Part shown: positions 14,701-29,700 of the stretch, piece by piece
Layout of the letters: every line of letters starts with the position of its first letter
Position numbering within the stretch: the stretch's first letter is position 1
Assembly: GCA_026874595.1 (NCBI GenBank)
Contig: CM049309.1
Span: forward strand, 3,758,076-3,822,075
Length of the DNA: 64,000 bases
DNA from: Sipunculus nudus
Taxonomy: Eukaryota > Annelida > Sipuncula > Golfingiida > Sipunculidae
Reading direction: 5' to 3'
Program-made: the position numbers and the translations under genes
The notes under the pieces: model-generated
Database searches by the model: none
Seen by the model: only the letters and a program-made list of their open reading frames with translations
What the model was told of the DNA's origin: nothing

Positions 14701-17700
14701 ATTAGATCTGAATTTTGCAAGTTTTTTCAAATTATTAGCATAAATAAAAAGTTAGTACCTTAAATTTTGTCCAACTTTGGCAATGGCATGTTTTTTCCCT
14801 GTAAGCACTTGATTTAATTTTCACAGCATATATACATAAGAATTCAATTTTTTAAAATCTGAAATTTCAAAGGAATTGGTTGAAAAGAGTAGCTTTTATT
14901 CAAGTTTTCATACACCATGTCAAGTGTTGTTTACATCTAGCCCACCTAGTAGTACAGCCTTCAGTTGCATGATGTAACCCACCCCAGGCAGCTTGCCTTG
15001 GCTCAGCTTGGCCACTACTAGCAGGTTTCCTCTCTGCCCTGCACCCCCCCCCCCCCCCCTAGATGGTGCAGCAACTAGACGAATGTTATAATTTTCTGTA
15101 TTTCATTTTATTCTTGGCTATGCAATGCTACATTTTAGATTTTGTATTTACCACCAGGGTTACAATGATTAAAGTGCACATTTAATTGTGTCCACAAAGT
15201 GGTATATTGCTATGAAAGTGTGGATGTTCATCAGATAAGTAATTCCTTACTTGAGAAGAGTTAAAACTTCACCAGTTGTGAAATTGACTATTAATTCCAG
15301 TAATAAATTATAGCTTAGATTGTAATTAGCATAATGATATTGTTTGTCCCTCATTCAACCAACAGTGTGTATACTTTATTTGCAAAGATGTTTTTATTTT
15401 ACCAAATTTACTGAATCTTTTATTTTATTTCGGTGAATAAGATTAAGCATGTACTGAAAACTCCAATGTGCAAAATTTTTTAATAGTGATTCAAGGAATA
15501 ATCTTGTAGATGCCATGTTGTGGCATTATTTCTTTTAAATTCAGTTTAAACATTTGTGATTTAAAAATAATAAAAATATATGTGTATGCATAATATGACC
15601 CAATATGAGCTACACTCTGGATATATAATGATTGCAACTTAAAATTCTAATATTTTAACTTATATTTTCAGTGTTTTTTTAATTCAAATTTATAAAACTT
15701 GTAAATAAAAAAAAATAATCAGATAAAAACTATTTTAATGTAAAAAGTGGATATTCATAAATAATAGGCTTATATATAAACTTAAATGCATTATTCCCTT
15801 GAAAGTGAAATAAAGGTATTAGTCCATTCTGTCCACTGGCCTGTCCATCTGTAAATTTTTCATATGCATCACAGTATCTCAAAACTTTTACTGTTTTTCT
15901 TCATGACAGTCTAGCCAGAGTATTAGTTTGCAATCATATATTTAGAACTTTACTCTAACCAAGTAGGAGGGCCTCTTTTCTCTTAGCTTCACATATGCTT
16001 ATATAATGAAAAACATTAAAATAGAATATTTTGCATTTGCAAAAATTTCATACTTAAGCTGAGCGCTGTGACCCATGGGTCCCTTGTTATTAGAAATCTA
16101 TTTTCACACTTGAGGACTGCCTAATATCAAAACCACTCATCTGGTTTTCTTCATATTTACCATAAATATTCCTCTATATAGTTCCTGTGTACATGCCAGA
16201 AATTAAGTCAGTATTATTTAATTTAAAAAAGTAATGGGCCCAAACATAACAGACTTTGTAAAAAAATCAGGAAAGATATTTGGCCACTTTTGTGACTGTA
16301 GGTCATTCAGTGCAGCTCTCTCCACTGAGTTGAGCTTGATCAGGCTGTCTGCAGTTAATACCATACCACAGGGGCCCCCCCCCCGACTCACCCCCATTCT
16401 GTTGACAGACCTGTACTATGAACTAGATGAATCTTAAAATTAACATTTTTTCAGCAACGAGCAGTAACAACTGAGACCCCTCCCCCCACCCACCCCTTCA
16501 ATACACAGGACTGATAAACAAGATGAATCTTATAAATTTAATGTTAAATAAATCCTTTTTTTATGAGACTTGGACAATTTTGATTGTTTTAAAGAAAAGA
16601 AATTCCGGAATTTAATCCTAATATTCAAATGTGTTATAATATTAGGATCTAATGTTAGTGCTAACTGACAAGATTTAAGAAGATATAAATCCTTTATAGC
16701 ATTTCATTCATATCTCTTAAAATTGGCAGGGCCTAGGTGTGAATAACACTGTTAACTTAGTATTAAAATTAGGAATATTGGTCAACTTTGTTGAATTAAT
16801 TTTTAACTCATATGGCCATATATTTAACTTTTGAAAACTTTATTACCTTCACACATTATTTGTTTATGAAATGTTACTTTGATATAACACTTACCGTAGG
16901 CCTATTTGTTCCCATGGTGCATCACTAAATGGTTTAGCTCATGTCCATTATTCTATAATATACAGAGGTTCATTTTTAGCTGGGCCATTTTCTCATAGCT
17001 TTTCTAATGATAATAAACATGAAAAACCAAAAGAAATAAAAATATTTTGCAGTTACTAAATTTTCCTAAATTCAGCTGAGCGATGTGACCCATGGGTCCC
17101 TTGTTGGAAGAGTCATAGAAAGCTGAAGTTTGGCATGTTGCCATTAGTAAACTTATTTCAAACTGAGGACTGCAAAAGTCTTCCTCTGCAAAACTTTGTC
17201 TGTTTCAACTTCTGTAACACTGCACAAATATGATTTTTAGGAGGCCTTTGTTCAAGTTTACTTAAATGATTGATTTTAGAATTATTGGACCTTTAACAAT
17301 GAAAGGACTACATCTTTTATTATTCTAAACATTTTTAGCGAACCTGTGAGCTTATGCGATGGTGTGGCGTCGTTCGTCGTCTGTCGTCTGTACGTTAACC
17401 CTACTATCTTGAAAATGGCAAGAGTTAGCATCACGAAATTTAATGCAAAAAATTAGTCATCTAAAAAACTATATCGGATTTCGCTTATTTTTTGGCTAAC
17501 TGCATTTTCTTAGATTTTATAGGGAAAAAGCTAAAAAAAGCTTGAAAAATCTTCTTTGAAACTGTTCAGCCAAATTGTCCAATATTTCACAGAAATGATC
17601 CCTGAAACAATCTCTCTCAAGTTTGTTCGAATGGTTTAAGTTTGGTGATTATTGGCTACTTAGGCCAATTTGTTTAATATTTTACAAGAATAATCCCCTG

Positions 17701-20700
17701 AATAATTCTTATAATAATTGTCTTTTATGGTTCCAAAGAAAGAGTTTTGGTTGAATTATAAAGATTGAATTGAGTCATTTTACCATTTATGTTAGCTGTG
17801 TGAAGCAGATACATCTAGCCTGGCACCAGTTCATCAGCATTTATTACATCATGCCTCTAGACATTTAGATTTCAGGTTATCTTTGGTTAATATTGACAAG
17901 AATGTTTTTTAAAAGCTTTTAAAAAATGTAGATTTATGATTTTTAGATATTCCTCATGCCAGGCAATGTTTACAATCACAGGTATACAGCTCTCTGTGGG
18001 TATATAAAGACGGCTGTACATGGATTATAAATAATTGGTATCCATAGTCAAATTAATTCAAGATTTTGCCATCAGTGAGATGTATCTGTGTTACAATTTT
18101 GCATTCAATATGCATCTGTATTATTTTTAGTGAACCTGTGAGCTAATGCGATGGTGTGGCGGCGTTTGTCTTCTGTATGTTAACCCATACTATTATGAAA
18201 ATGATTGGAGCTAGCATCATGAAATTTAATGCAAAAAATTAGCTATCTGAAAAACTCTGCATTTTCTTAGATTTTATAGAGAAAAAGCTAAAAAAACTCT
18301 ACATCTTTGATAGCTTTGTTGCATACAAGACTGGTGGCACCACCTACAATCTTTTTGTGTTGTGTGCACCCATGCCAATATTTCAGCAGTGATTTTTGTG
18401 TAATTGGTTCTTACTCTTGTTCAAAATGTTTATTATTTGCATTGTTCATGTTAATATTACACATGTTCTTGAAAAGTAGTAGTCCAGCATTGAAACATTA
18501 TACCTGGTGTATATGCCATTGCACAGGTTTGCATTAGGCCTGTATGCCTTGTTGTCAAATATATGCCGTGGTTTCCTATGTTCGCAGGGGTTTTAAATAT
18601 GCGATATTTGCAAATGTGAAATAATTGTGAATATTAAACCCTCGGGAATAAGATGCCCCATTCATTAAATGAATAATGATGCATCTGCACAAACAAACTA
18701 GTTATCACACATTTGAATAAAAAAACATGGTTCGTTGATCACCAAACTTATCTGTGCATGGTATAGGTACTGGCCTATGTAAACACATGTTAATTAATGT
18801 AATGTATGCAGTCGATTGTGACACAGGTCAAAATATAAAGACGGTAACAGAAATGGTGAAGTATTGAGGGATTTATTTTCTTTTTATAGTTAACATAAAT
18901 ACTGCTTACTGTTTTATGGGTTCTGATGCAATTTTGAAAATTTAAGCCATGTGAAACATTTAAAAGTTATGAATTCGCAAAAGATTAGCCTCACGAATAT
19001 AAAGCCAACCACAGAATGTTTAGAAGGTCTCACACATGCAATATCAGACCTCTGGTCTAGCAGTCTTGTCATGGTGCATGGTACAGAGCCATAACAACTT
19101 ATAAAACGGGTGATTTGAAGGTATTAAGTCTCTGTGCCTGGAAGGTATTGCTAAAATTATTATTGCAAATGTTAATGGCCCTTTAAAAGGTCGTATGTGA
19201 AATCCTTGGACGCCCATAGGATCTGCTGCACTCTGACGTCATTACCCGGACCCTGGTTTTCTGTGCTGGACTTGTGTGCCCCAGTCCTCACTAGCCGTAA
19301 CTTGATACCTCTTGTCACGTCTCTGATGAACCTAACTCCTCCGCTCCCACACTCGATTGCCCTCTCTCGGCCTCGATGATGACCCCTTTGTCGACTGTGC
19401 GGTGCTGGTCTGCGACTCTGCGTCTCACCAGACTTCCAGATGCTGGTCTGTGACTAAGGGCCTCAGAAGACTTCCACCCTCCTAGGATGTCCACTTGTCT
19501 GTCAGCTGGACTGTGTACCCACTGTCTGGCCCCCTGCACTCAAGGCCGGCCGTATTGTTCTCTCCTGGGGAAAAAAAACTATCAGAAAAATACACAGAGT
19601 ACTCATTACTTCTATGGCCATTTCAAATCTTCGGCACGCATGCCATGAAGGTATACAGCCTAGAAAGGTTCCTATCGGGAAAGTTACATAACACCCCTGG
19701 TGTTATGCCGGTTTCACACACTTATAGTTGAACATTTAGGTTACATATTTACATTATGTATTATCAGCTCTGTATGTGCCAAATGTAATAACATTGGCAG
19801 TGTTACCTGTGATGCCCTCACAGCAGGTAGCATTATTAACAATCCTTGTGATACTTCACATATTGACATTGACCCTGTATTTCCCCCTCAATTATAACTT
19901 GCACATGGAGTGACTGACAGCCCCAACTAAAACTGTTAAATAAACAATAAGCTCTCTTTTGCTTTACAATACATTATCACTAAAATTATACGCTACTGTG
20001 CACTTGGGATTACAAATATGCTTACTTCTCAAAACCTCGAGTCAACTAAAGTCTAACCTCTTTCATTTGCCAGCCTTGGGACTTGGGGGGGGGGGGGGGG
20101 GGCGGTCTATCCCCCTAGGTCCACTTTTGTTTGTACACAATATAAGAAGCTTGACCTGGTATCCCTGTTAATTGCTCCAAACTACTAATCTGGTTTGCCT
20201 TCGACACGCTAGCTAAGCCTTTTAGACAGGGGTACCCATTCACCTTCGAACTGTTGACCTATGAACTAAATTAAGTCAAATTGACCCAAGCGCCTGGCCC
20301 TGGTGTGCCAAATTACAATGAGCAATCACTCAACCAGAACAGCAATAACAAGCTAGTGGTGGCACCATTGTGTATTAATCGGCAATTTTGTGTGGGGAAA
20401 TTTTAACGCAACACAGTCTGTCCATCCACAAATTTGTTTCTGTCTAGACGCAGAATGCACAGATAGGAACTATTGGAACTATATCTTTTAACTGTTTGAA
20501 TAAACTTGGTTTGCATTTTTAGGGAATGTGTGAGCTTATGCAATGGTTAGGCGTCTGTTGTGCGTCAAAGCTATCTCAAAAAGACCAGGAGCTAGCATCA
20601 CCTATTTTTTTGGCAAAAATTTTGTCATCTAAAAAATTCTATTGGATTTTGTCTATTTCTTGGCTATTTGCATTTTCTAAGATTCAAAGCGAAGAAGCTA

Positions 20701-23700
20701 AAAAACATTAAAAAATGTCTTCTTCGAAACCATGCTGCCAAATTGTCTGTTCATCTGTCCTAATAATCCTTGGCAAAAAGAACATATCCAAAAAATCCCG
20801 AATGTTTTAAAATATCCTAGTCCAAAACTTGCAGGTCTGAAATGCCCATTTTGCTGAAATCATAATGACTAAGGAAGATATCCAGGACATGAGGATCAAT
20901 TTAAAAAATAAACCTCCATTCATACTCCCAAACTTTGTACAGGACCGCATAAGGCCTGTAGGCCTTGTTAAAATACAGTAGAGCATTGTTTATCCGAAGA
21001 CCTCAGGGGACAGGTATTTTGGCTCAGCTGACTTTAAGTCAACTGAGGTATAGGTATGGCGCTTCGTCCATCGTCTGTCTGGCGGTCCGTCCGGCCGTCC
21101 GTTAGCAGGGCTCAAATCGTTATCAATATTATCAATTTATAAGGTAAATTTCATTGGAAGTATTGCTGATAGGCTCTGAAAATTCAAAATTTAATTCATT
21201 GTTGAATATGAATATTTTTCACTTTTTTATATATTAGTTTTCAATTTTGCATAAACAACTTTTGGATAAACAGTGTTCCAATAATCAACACTGACCTCTG
21301 ATTACCTATCAATAAAAGATTTAATTTATTTTCATGAAACTCTTTATATTTACAAACACATTTTCTTACCAGAGTTTAATTCTCCTCAAACTTCATGCAT
21401 ATTTTATTAGTTCAGACATCAAATAACAAATGACAGGCATTCTATCCACCTTTGCAGTGCTTTTTGTTTACTCAGCCCATGCTGGAAGGATGTGTGCCTT
21501 TCTTTGTGCCTTTCCTGACCTGTCCATATTCTAGTTTTTAAGATTTAAAATATTTTTTAGATATTTGGTTTGTCTTTCAGGTGTGATGAGCAATGGGAAA
21601 AAGGTGGAAGTTAGATTCATTGATTATGGTAACTCAGAAGTCACAACTATTGACAACATCCGCAATGCAGAAGATCAGTTTTTACAAATGCCAGGTCAAG
21701 GCGTGAGTTGCATCCTAGATGGGATACCAGATAACTATATGTTGTCTCCAGATGAAGAAGAAAAGTTGACACAACGGCTGTTTGAAAGTGCAGTCAAAGG
21801 TGAATTTATTGGGTATGATAGCTCCCTTCAGCGCCATAGAGTTATTGTCAGAGATGATCAAGGAGTTGTGAGCATTACTCAAGGACAGTCCAACAATCAA
21901 AAGCCTCCTCAGAGCAATAGTGTATCTGACAATATAGTGAATACAATGAAAGCATGTGTTAAATCCTACCCTTCTGAGAAATATGAACCTGGGGATAATG
22001 TTAATGCTGCAGTTGTATATGTAGTTGATCCTGATGAGTTTTACTGCCAACCAGCTGGAACAAAGGATAAGTTAGAGGCCTTGTTGGATGACTTGAACAA
22101 TTTCTATGAAAACATTTCATCCAGTGACAACATGAATTTACAGGATCCTCAGGTTAGTCAGGCATGTGTGGTCAGGTATGCCCAGGATGGTCACTTCTAC
22201 AGATGTCAGGTGAGAGAGCTGAGCGGGGATCAAGCTACTGTTGTCAGTGTTGATCATGGACATACTGAAACTGTCAGCAAAGCATCAGTTCACATGCTTC
22301 ATAAACAGTTTGCTGAAATGCCACCTCAAGCATTTTGTTGTTCTCTGGCAAATGTTAAGCCACACGCAGGACAGTGGACTGATGAAGCAGCTGATGCTTT
22401 CGAGGAGTTGACACTCGAGCAAGAATTCATCATTAACATCAAACAATCATCCACTGCTGGAACCTATCAAGTTCAACTGTTAGATCCAGGAAATAAAATT
22501 GATGTTGTTTCAGAACTTGTGCAGAAAGGACACGCCAAACATCCTACAACAGGTGTTGCTTCACCCATGGCCGTTCCAGCAAAGACAAAGCCCACTGCCA
22601 GACCTGCTGTCTACAGGGATCCTGATGTGAAAATAGGCGCATATCTTGATGTGTTTGTAACATATGTACTTGATCCAAGCTCATTTTACTGCCAAGTGAA
22701 GAATAATGCAACTGAGCTTGACCTTCTGATGGAACAACTGACAGAGTATGAGCATTTAGATTTGTCACTGCCCTCATTAACCCCTGGTCAGCCATGTGTG
22801 GCAAGATTTCCAGATGACAATCAGTGGTACAGAGCAAAGGTTCTTAGTGTTCAAGATAAAGATACTGTCTTAGTACTTTATGTGGATTATGGCAATGAAG
22901 CCACAGTGGACAGATCACAAGTCAAATACTTAAAACCAGAATATGCAAAGTTGCCAATTCAGGGGTTAAAATGTGGATTGGCTGATGTGCTGCCCAGTGG
23001 GGAATCATGGACAGATGATGCTGCTATTCAGTTTGAGCAGATGGTTTGGGAGAAGGACATGGTAGCTTGTATTACATCAACTAATGCTAGTTCAGTACAC
23101 TTGGTCGAATTGGTAGATTCCTCCACTCCAAATCATCCAATCATCAATGAAATGATGGTTAAGCAAGGTTTGGCACGTAGCACTACATCTGCTGTGGAGG
23201 CTGCAACATCAAGAAGAACATCCCTTCACAAATCTGCATCTTCGGCCTCGGTCAGATCTGGGGGCTCTAGTGTCTCAAGTCAAGATCAGCAGCCTCTGTC
23301 AGCTGTTATCAGTGGCAAGTACAAGAAGTTCTCTGTTGAAGCAGGAAAGACTATTGATGTTACTGTTGTTCATATAGATAGCCCCGAGAATTTCTATGTA
23401 CAACTGACTGATAATTGTTCCCAGTTGGATGAAGTGATGGCACAGTTGAATACTGAATATAATAGCATACAACCTGCAGAGTTCAAAATGGCATCTATAC
23501 AAGATGGAAGTGCATGTGCTGCACAATACTCAGAAGATGACAGTTGGTACAGGGCTGAAGTTGTGAAGGCAGACAGGAACAAAGTGAAGGTGCACTATAT
23601 TGACTATGGCAACAGTGAAGTGATCTCTCCTGACCGGCTGAAAATGCTGAAAGCCAAGTTTTTTGTGCTGCCTGAGCAAGCCATCAAGTGCCAATTAGAT

Positions 23701-26700
23701 ATAACAGAAGTCCTCAGTGATGTCACTTGGCCACAGGAAATAGTGGATTATTTTGAAGAACTGGCAGCAGACAAGATTCTGAAAGCTACTGTGCTTCACA
23801 GTAACAGAGGTAGACATGTTGTTCAGCTAATGGATTCAACTGATGGTGTAAATGCAAATGTTGGTGCAATACTCAGCTGTAAGCTCAGTTCTGTAATATC
23901 AACAAGTAAAACACCTAAGCAGAAGACATCCTCACCAGATCCAAAGCCAACACAAGTTACTACAATCAGTTTCAAAGATATGGAACTTCAAAAAGGACAT
24001 ACTGGGTTGGTAATAGTGACTTGGGCCAAGAGCTGTCAAGAGTTCTGGTGTCAGTGGGAGGAAGGATGTACAAATGCTCAAACTCTGCAGGATCAGATGT
24101 TTGAAACCTATCAAAAATTAAAACTCAATGAATGCTCTCTGTCAGAACCAACAACTGGACATGCCTGTGTTGCACAGTTTGCTCAAGATGGCAACTGGTA
24201 CAGAGCAAAGGTTGTAATGGTTAGAGGGAAAGAGGCTAAAGTACTTTTTGTGGACTACGGAAACACAGCAATAGTTCCTTTTTCAAAAGTCAAACAGTTA
24301 CAGCCGGAATTTGGAAAACTATCTGTGCTTGCCTTCAAGTGTCATTTTGCAGGCTTAGATGTCAGTAAGTTACCAGCTAAAGCAATTCAGGAATTCGCAA
24401 GCCTAGCCTCTGCCCCATGCACATGTACCATTGAAGGTAGAAGCAATGGTGTTTACACTGTGAGTCTTGTCACTCAAGATGGGATAGATATTGCCTCAGC
24501 CCTGTCAGGTAAACCTGGGAGGAAGAAAGGAGTTAGCCAGGCTGTACCAAATGGTTATGCTGGAGACAGATGGGATACTGATCCAGAAACAGTCAGTTTG
24601 CCAAGAAATAAACCTGTATCAGTGGATAAAACAACATTACCACAAGTGAAGCTGCCTGCTGGACCTGTTAAGGTGGTCGTTTCGCATGTTAAGAATCTGC
24701 AGCAGTTTTGGTGTCAGCCTGTAGACAAAATCAGTGATTTGGAAATAATGATGGGTGAATTCGAAGAAAAATATGTGGCAGCAGGAAATGGACATTGCTC
24801 ATTGGATCATGTGAAGTCAGGAATGGTGTGTGCTGCAAAATTCTCAGAGGATGGATTCTGGTACAGAGCCAGAGTGTTGAACTGTAAGGGTGATAAAGCT
24901 GAAGTCATGTTTGTAGATTACGGGAACTCTGAAGAGCAGATGCAGAGCCAGCTGAAGAAGCTTCTGCCTGATTTTGCCCAACTTCCACCATTTGCTGTGG
25001 AATGCTGTTTTAGGGAACCTCTGCAGAATACAGACACTGTTTTAGAGAAATTCCATCAGTTGGTGGATGATAAGGAATTGGTGGCAAAGTTCAGGCATGG
25101 TTCAAGTGAAAAGCATGAAGTTCAGCTGGAGACTACTGATGGTGGTAGTATTAATCACCAGTTGCTAAGCATGATGAATGGGCCAAGTGACAAAACAAAA
25201 TCAGGCAAAACTTTCACAAAACTTGAGCACAAAATCCGTTCTCATGGACTCCAGGAGCAAGTGTATGTAGCACATGCAGAATCATTGTCAGAGTTTTATC
25301 TCCAACTGGTGTCATGGCAGAATGATCTTGACACCATATCACAGGAGCTACAAGACTTTGCTTCCAACTGTGCACCAAATTCTCAGATATTACAAGTGTT
25401 AGACAAAGGGGATATTTGTGGTGCTCTCTTTTCAGAAGACGAAACTTGGTACAGGGCAAAACTGTTGGAAAATAAAGGATCGTCTGCCCTGGTTCACTTC
25501 ATTGATTACGGTAACAATGAAGAAGCCTCAATAGAAGCATTGCGAGAGTTGCCACCAAAGCTGCTCCAACCAGCTCCTTGTGCAGTTCAGTGCTCTCTTC
25601 AAGGCGTTTCAGATGATGGTGGAAAATTGGATCAGTTTTTGGATTTGGTAATTGATAAGGAATTGACAGCCAGATTTATCAACAAAGAAACACCGACTCA
25701 AGTATGCCTTTTGTCAGAGGATGGACAGTCCATAAACCAAGCCATGGGTGCAGAACAGGTTATTCCTGGAAACATTGAAAGTCTTCCATCTAAACCCAAA
25801 ATTAGTACAGAAACAACCAGCAGTGAGAAGCCTCCAGATGCAAAAATGAAATTACCAGCACCAACTCTTCCAGAGGGTATTGTTGAGTTGTATACAAGTC
25901 ACATTACTTCTCCATCAGAGTTCTTCCTTCAGTTATCATCTATGGAAGATCAGCTAGCAGACTTGTCAGACAGCATAACTGTTGAATATAGTGCTTTAGG
26001 ACCCAAAGATCTGAGTACAGAGAATTTATCAGTGGGCCAAGTCTGCTGTGCCAAATATAGTGAAGATGAAGCTTGGTATCGTGCAGTGGTCACAAAGGTC
26101 TCAGGTGATGGGGTCCATGTCAGGTTTGTGGACTTTGGCAACACTTCATCAGTGCAGATGAGCTCCATCAAGGTTCTTCAGAAAAAGTACACTGAATGTG
26201 CTCCATATGCATTCTTTTGCACATTAAGAGGCTTCCCAGTTGACAGGGTGTGGAACAGTGATGAAATTGGACATTTTGAGGAACTTGTGGATGGAGTGAC
26301 ATTGACTGCAGAGTTTCATAGTATTCAGGAACCATTTGAAGTTTCTTTATGGAATGAATCCGGTCAGAACATACTCAATGTCTTCAACCAAGGGAGTTCT
26401 GCGGTTGGTGGGGATGAGGTCACAGAAGTGCTTCCTGCTGAATCAGTTGAGGTCACAGCATCTGAATCAGTTGATGTTGCAACATCCCAAGAATCACAGA
26501 CACTTATAACAGAATCTCAGAATAAAAAGCCACTTGGCCCACATCTGTCAGATCAAGTTCCACCAGGGCTGGGCGCCAGTGCCTTCATCAGTCACATTGA
26601 TAGCCCGGCTTCTTTTTACCTACAGTTAACTTCGCAGGAAGAAAATCTTGAAGAACTGTCCAATGCCCTCGTCGACAAGTATTCCAGTTTGGATATTTGT

Positions 26701-29700
26701 GATTGTCGTGTGGAACAGCCATGTGTTGGCTTGGTTTGTTGTTCACAGTACAGTGTAGATAGTGCATGGTACCGAGCTATCATAACAGATGTAACTGGGG
26801 ACCAGATTTGTGTCAGGTTCCTAGACTTTGGGAATACAGATACTGTGGACTTGGACTCAATCAGGGTGCTAAAAGAAACCTACCAAGCTGCTCCATATGC
26901 ATACAATTGCCAGCTAAGAGGATTACCATCAAACCATGAATGGACTGATGATGAGATCACCAAATTTACTGAAATGAGTGAAGAAACGCTAACTGTGGAC
27001 TTTTTAACAGATACTCCACCATATGAAGTGACATGGAAAAAAGATGGTATGGACATGTCAGAGCATCTGTGTAAAGAACTAGGCATAGACGTGTCAGGGC
27101 TCGTGGTGGAACCAGATCATGCAGAGGAGGATCATGCATCTGAGCCTGAACCATCTTTGTCAGATGCGATGACCATCCAAAAACAGGTTAAACCCTCAGG
27201 TCCACAAGAAGGATTCACAAGCCATGTCATCTCACCAACATCATTCTTTGTGCAGTTGACTGCCGAAGAAAACAAATTAACAGACTTGTCAGATGCTTTA
27301 GCTGACACTTACTCGTCCCTGGATGTAACAGAATTGAGACTTGACGAGCTGAAGGAGGGTCAGATATGCTGTTCTCAGTTTACAGAGGACCATGCCTGGT
27401 ACAGAGCTGTCATCACTGGAGTGTCAGGGGATCAGGTATCGGTGCAGTTTCTAGACTTTGGCAACTCTGACACCGTAGATTGTGAATCTGTCAGAATTCT
27501 CAAAGACAGTTTCTTGACATCACCACCATTTGCATATCACTGCCAGTTAGAGGGTTTCTCATCTGACAGAAGATGGACAGAAAATGAATGTGAACAGTTT
27601 TCAGAAATGGTTACTGATGTGACATATGAAGTGACCTTTCAATCAGATGAGCCACCCTACAAAGTGACAATGGTTGCCGATGACAGTTTGAATGATGAAC
27701 TGAAGTTAAAGTTTGGAAATGATGAAAATGTCAGTTCCAAGGCACAAGTGCCTAGTCTACCTCCATCAGACAACACAGAAGCCACATCGGAGAAAGATGA
27801 CACACAGGAAGCCACACAGGAGATTCCAGAGACCACGGCAGATGTTAGTGTTCAGCCAGAAGCAACACCAGAAAGTGATCAGGAACAAGAGGAATTTCAA
27901 GACGCTGTTGAGGAGCAGACAGAATCCAAGGAGGATGCTGATGAGCAGGAAGCAACACAAGAGGCTGTTGAGGAGCAGGCAGAATCCAAGGAGGATGCTG
28001 ATGAGCAGGAAGCAACACAAGAGGCTGTTGAGGATGAGAAAGCATCAGAAAAGAGTGATGAGGAGAAGGCAACACAAGAGACTGTTGAGGAGCAGAAATC
28101 AACAACAGAGGCTGATGAGGAGGAAGCAACACAGACTGGCAAGATTGAGAAGACAAGCTCCTCATATGGTAAGTATGCTCAGCTTATTATACAATAACTA
28201 GCATGTTGGCCATTCTTGCATAATTCACATACTTCCAAATGAATTTTCTGCAGTTGCCCTTTGGAAGAGGAAATTTCTCATATTTCTCAAGTTTTATAGG
28301 AACTAAGGAAATGATCCTCCCCTCCCCCTTAGGACACACTTGGCATCATTGCAACAGTCTAAGACCAAATGCAGGCATTATCAGGGCATGGTCACAGAGT
28401 AGTTAGTTTGCTTTTTTTTGTGTTAAAAAAAATTCTTACAAAACTGTACAAACAATTAAACATGCCTGACATTTTTTACATAACATCATTATACTTTGTT
28501 TACATAAACATTATATCACCTAACATATATCACAAAAACAGACAAAAACATCCACAATCATGCCGTAAAAATTTTAATGTTTCTCCAGGGAAAATTTTAT
28601 TTGTTTCTCAAATAACACTATACAACTTACTCCACAGATTTTTATGTACAGTTAACTTTCCTTTTGAGATAGCTTCCTCTTTTTCAACACAATAATATCT
28701 TTTATTAAAATGTACGGCACCATAAATAGTTAAAGACTGTTCTTTACATTTTGTAGGTTATATATAATATTTCATTAAAAGGAAAATTTTATCTAACAGT
28801 TTATCTGTGCAATTATTCAGAATTATTTTTATTTTGCAGAGTCAAAGAGAGTTCCCTTTACAAGATTGAATGTAGGAGACAAGGTTGAGATGTACGTGTC
28901 GTATGTGAAGGACCTGTCAGAGTTCTGGTGCCAACTTGCCTCATCAGAGGGCATTCTTGATGAAGTAACAGCTGCCCTCACCGCTCATGAAACTCCCACA
29001 GTGAAGGATGTCCGGCCTGGAGATACAGTTTTAGTCAGGTAATAACATTGATTTTATTTGAGACACTGTTCTAAGGTATAAATAAGAGGTAACTTCATTG
29101 TTTTAAGGTTGGTTCTTTTTTAATGAAATATTTTATGGATTTAGTTTTATATCAGTGTAAAGTTTGATAATATACTACAAGGGCTTGTGAATTCTGTGAA
29201 TGGGTTGAATATTTTTGTTTCACAATTAATAATATAAGAATTATCATGTTTGAGAAGTCATATGAAACCTCAGCTGACTGCACTACTCATCACAATTGTG
29301 TACAAACATGAAATAAATGCAGAAGGGTCAGTGTACAAGAAAGTAAGGCCTATAAGCCTGAAACATGTTCCCAGGTATAATTGTATTAAACCCAATTTAG
29401 CTTATAGGGTAATATGCATCAGGGTTTATATTCAATAAAATATAAGTAAAATTCAAGACAAAAATTCATTTATGAAATTTTTGAAATTCTTTAGTGACAC
29501 ACTCCATTCAGCATAAAATCATAACAAAATTGCATTAGAGAAATGTAACTCCATAGATAAGTACAAAAAAAGAGATCTGGTAGAACTGAACTTGTAACAT
29601 GAAGTACTTTTTGTTCAGACTGTGGTATATCTTAATAATTATAGATGATTCATTTTAATATTGTTTGAACATTGCTGCTCTGTATTAAGTCAGTTTAATC

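Larger units (their letters stand above)
11844..21580 (+). other. Intron 3
   Basis: 9,737 bp, the largest intron. It holds several B-type fragments, an A inside an A, and a composite repeat just upstream of the acceptor TTTCAG. 12070-13390 is AT-rich with nothing recognised. 18554-20430 is a stretch I cannot assign. Confidence 0.8.

Noticed and set aside
19197-19539. Small protein genes in the GC-rich block
   Set aside because: Frames of 60-78 codons with no recognisable domain. High GC alone makes stops rarer.
21715-22050. Antisense 111-codon frame within exon 4
   Set aside because: Lies entirely opposite a strongly supported coding exon, with no domain and no signal of its own.
27766-28165. 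Open frames on the minus strand and in other frames over the acidic tail of exon 4
   Set aside because: These are shadows of the 60-bp in-frame tandem repeat, which leaves all frames open. The Tudor frame is the one that joins to exon 5.
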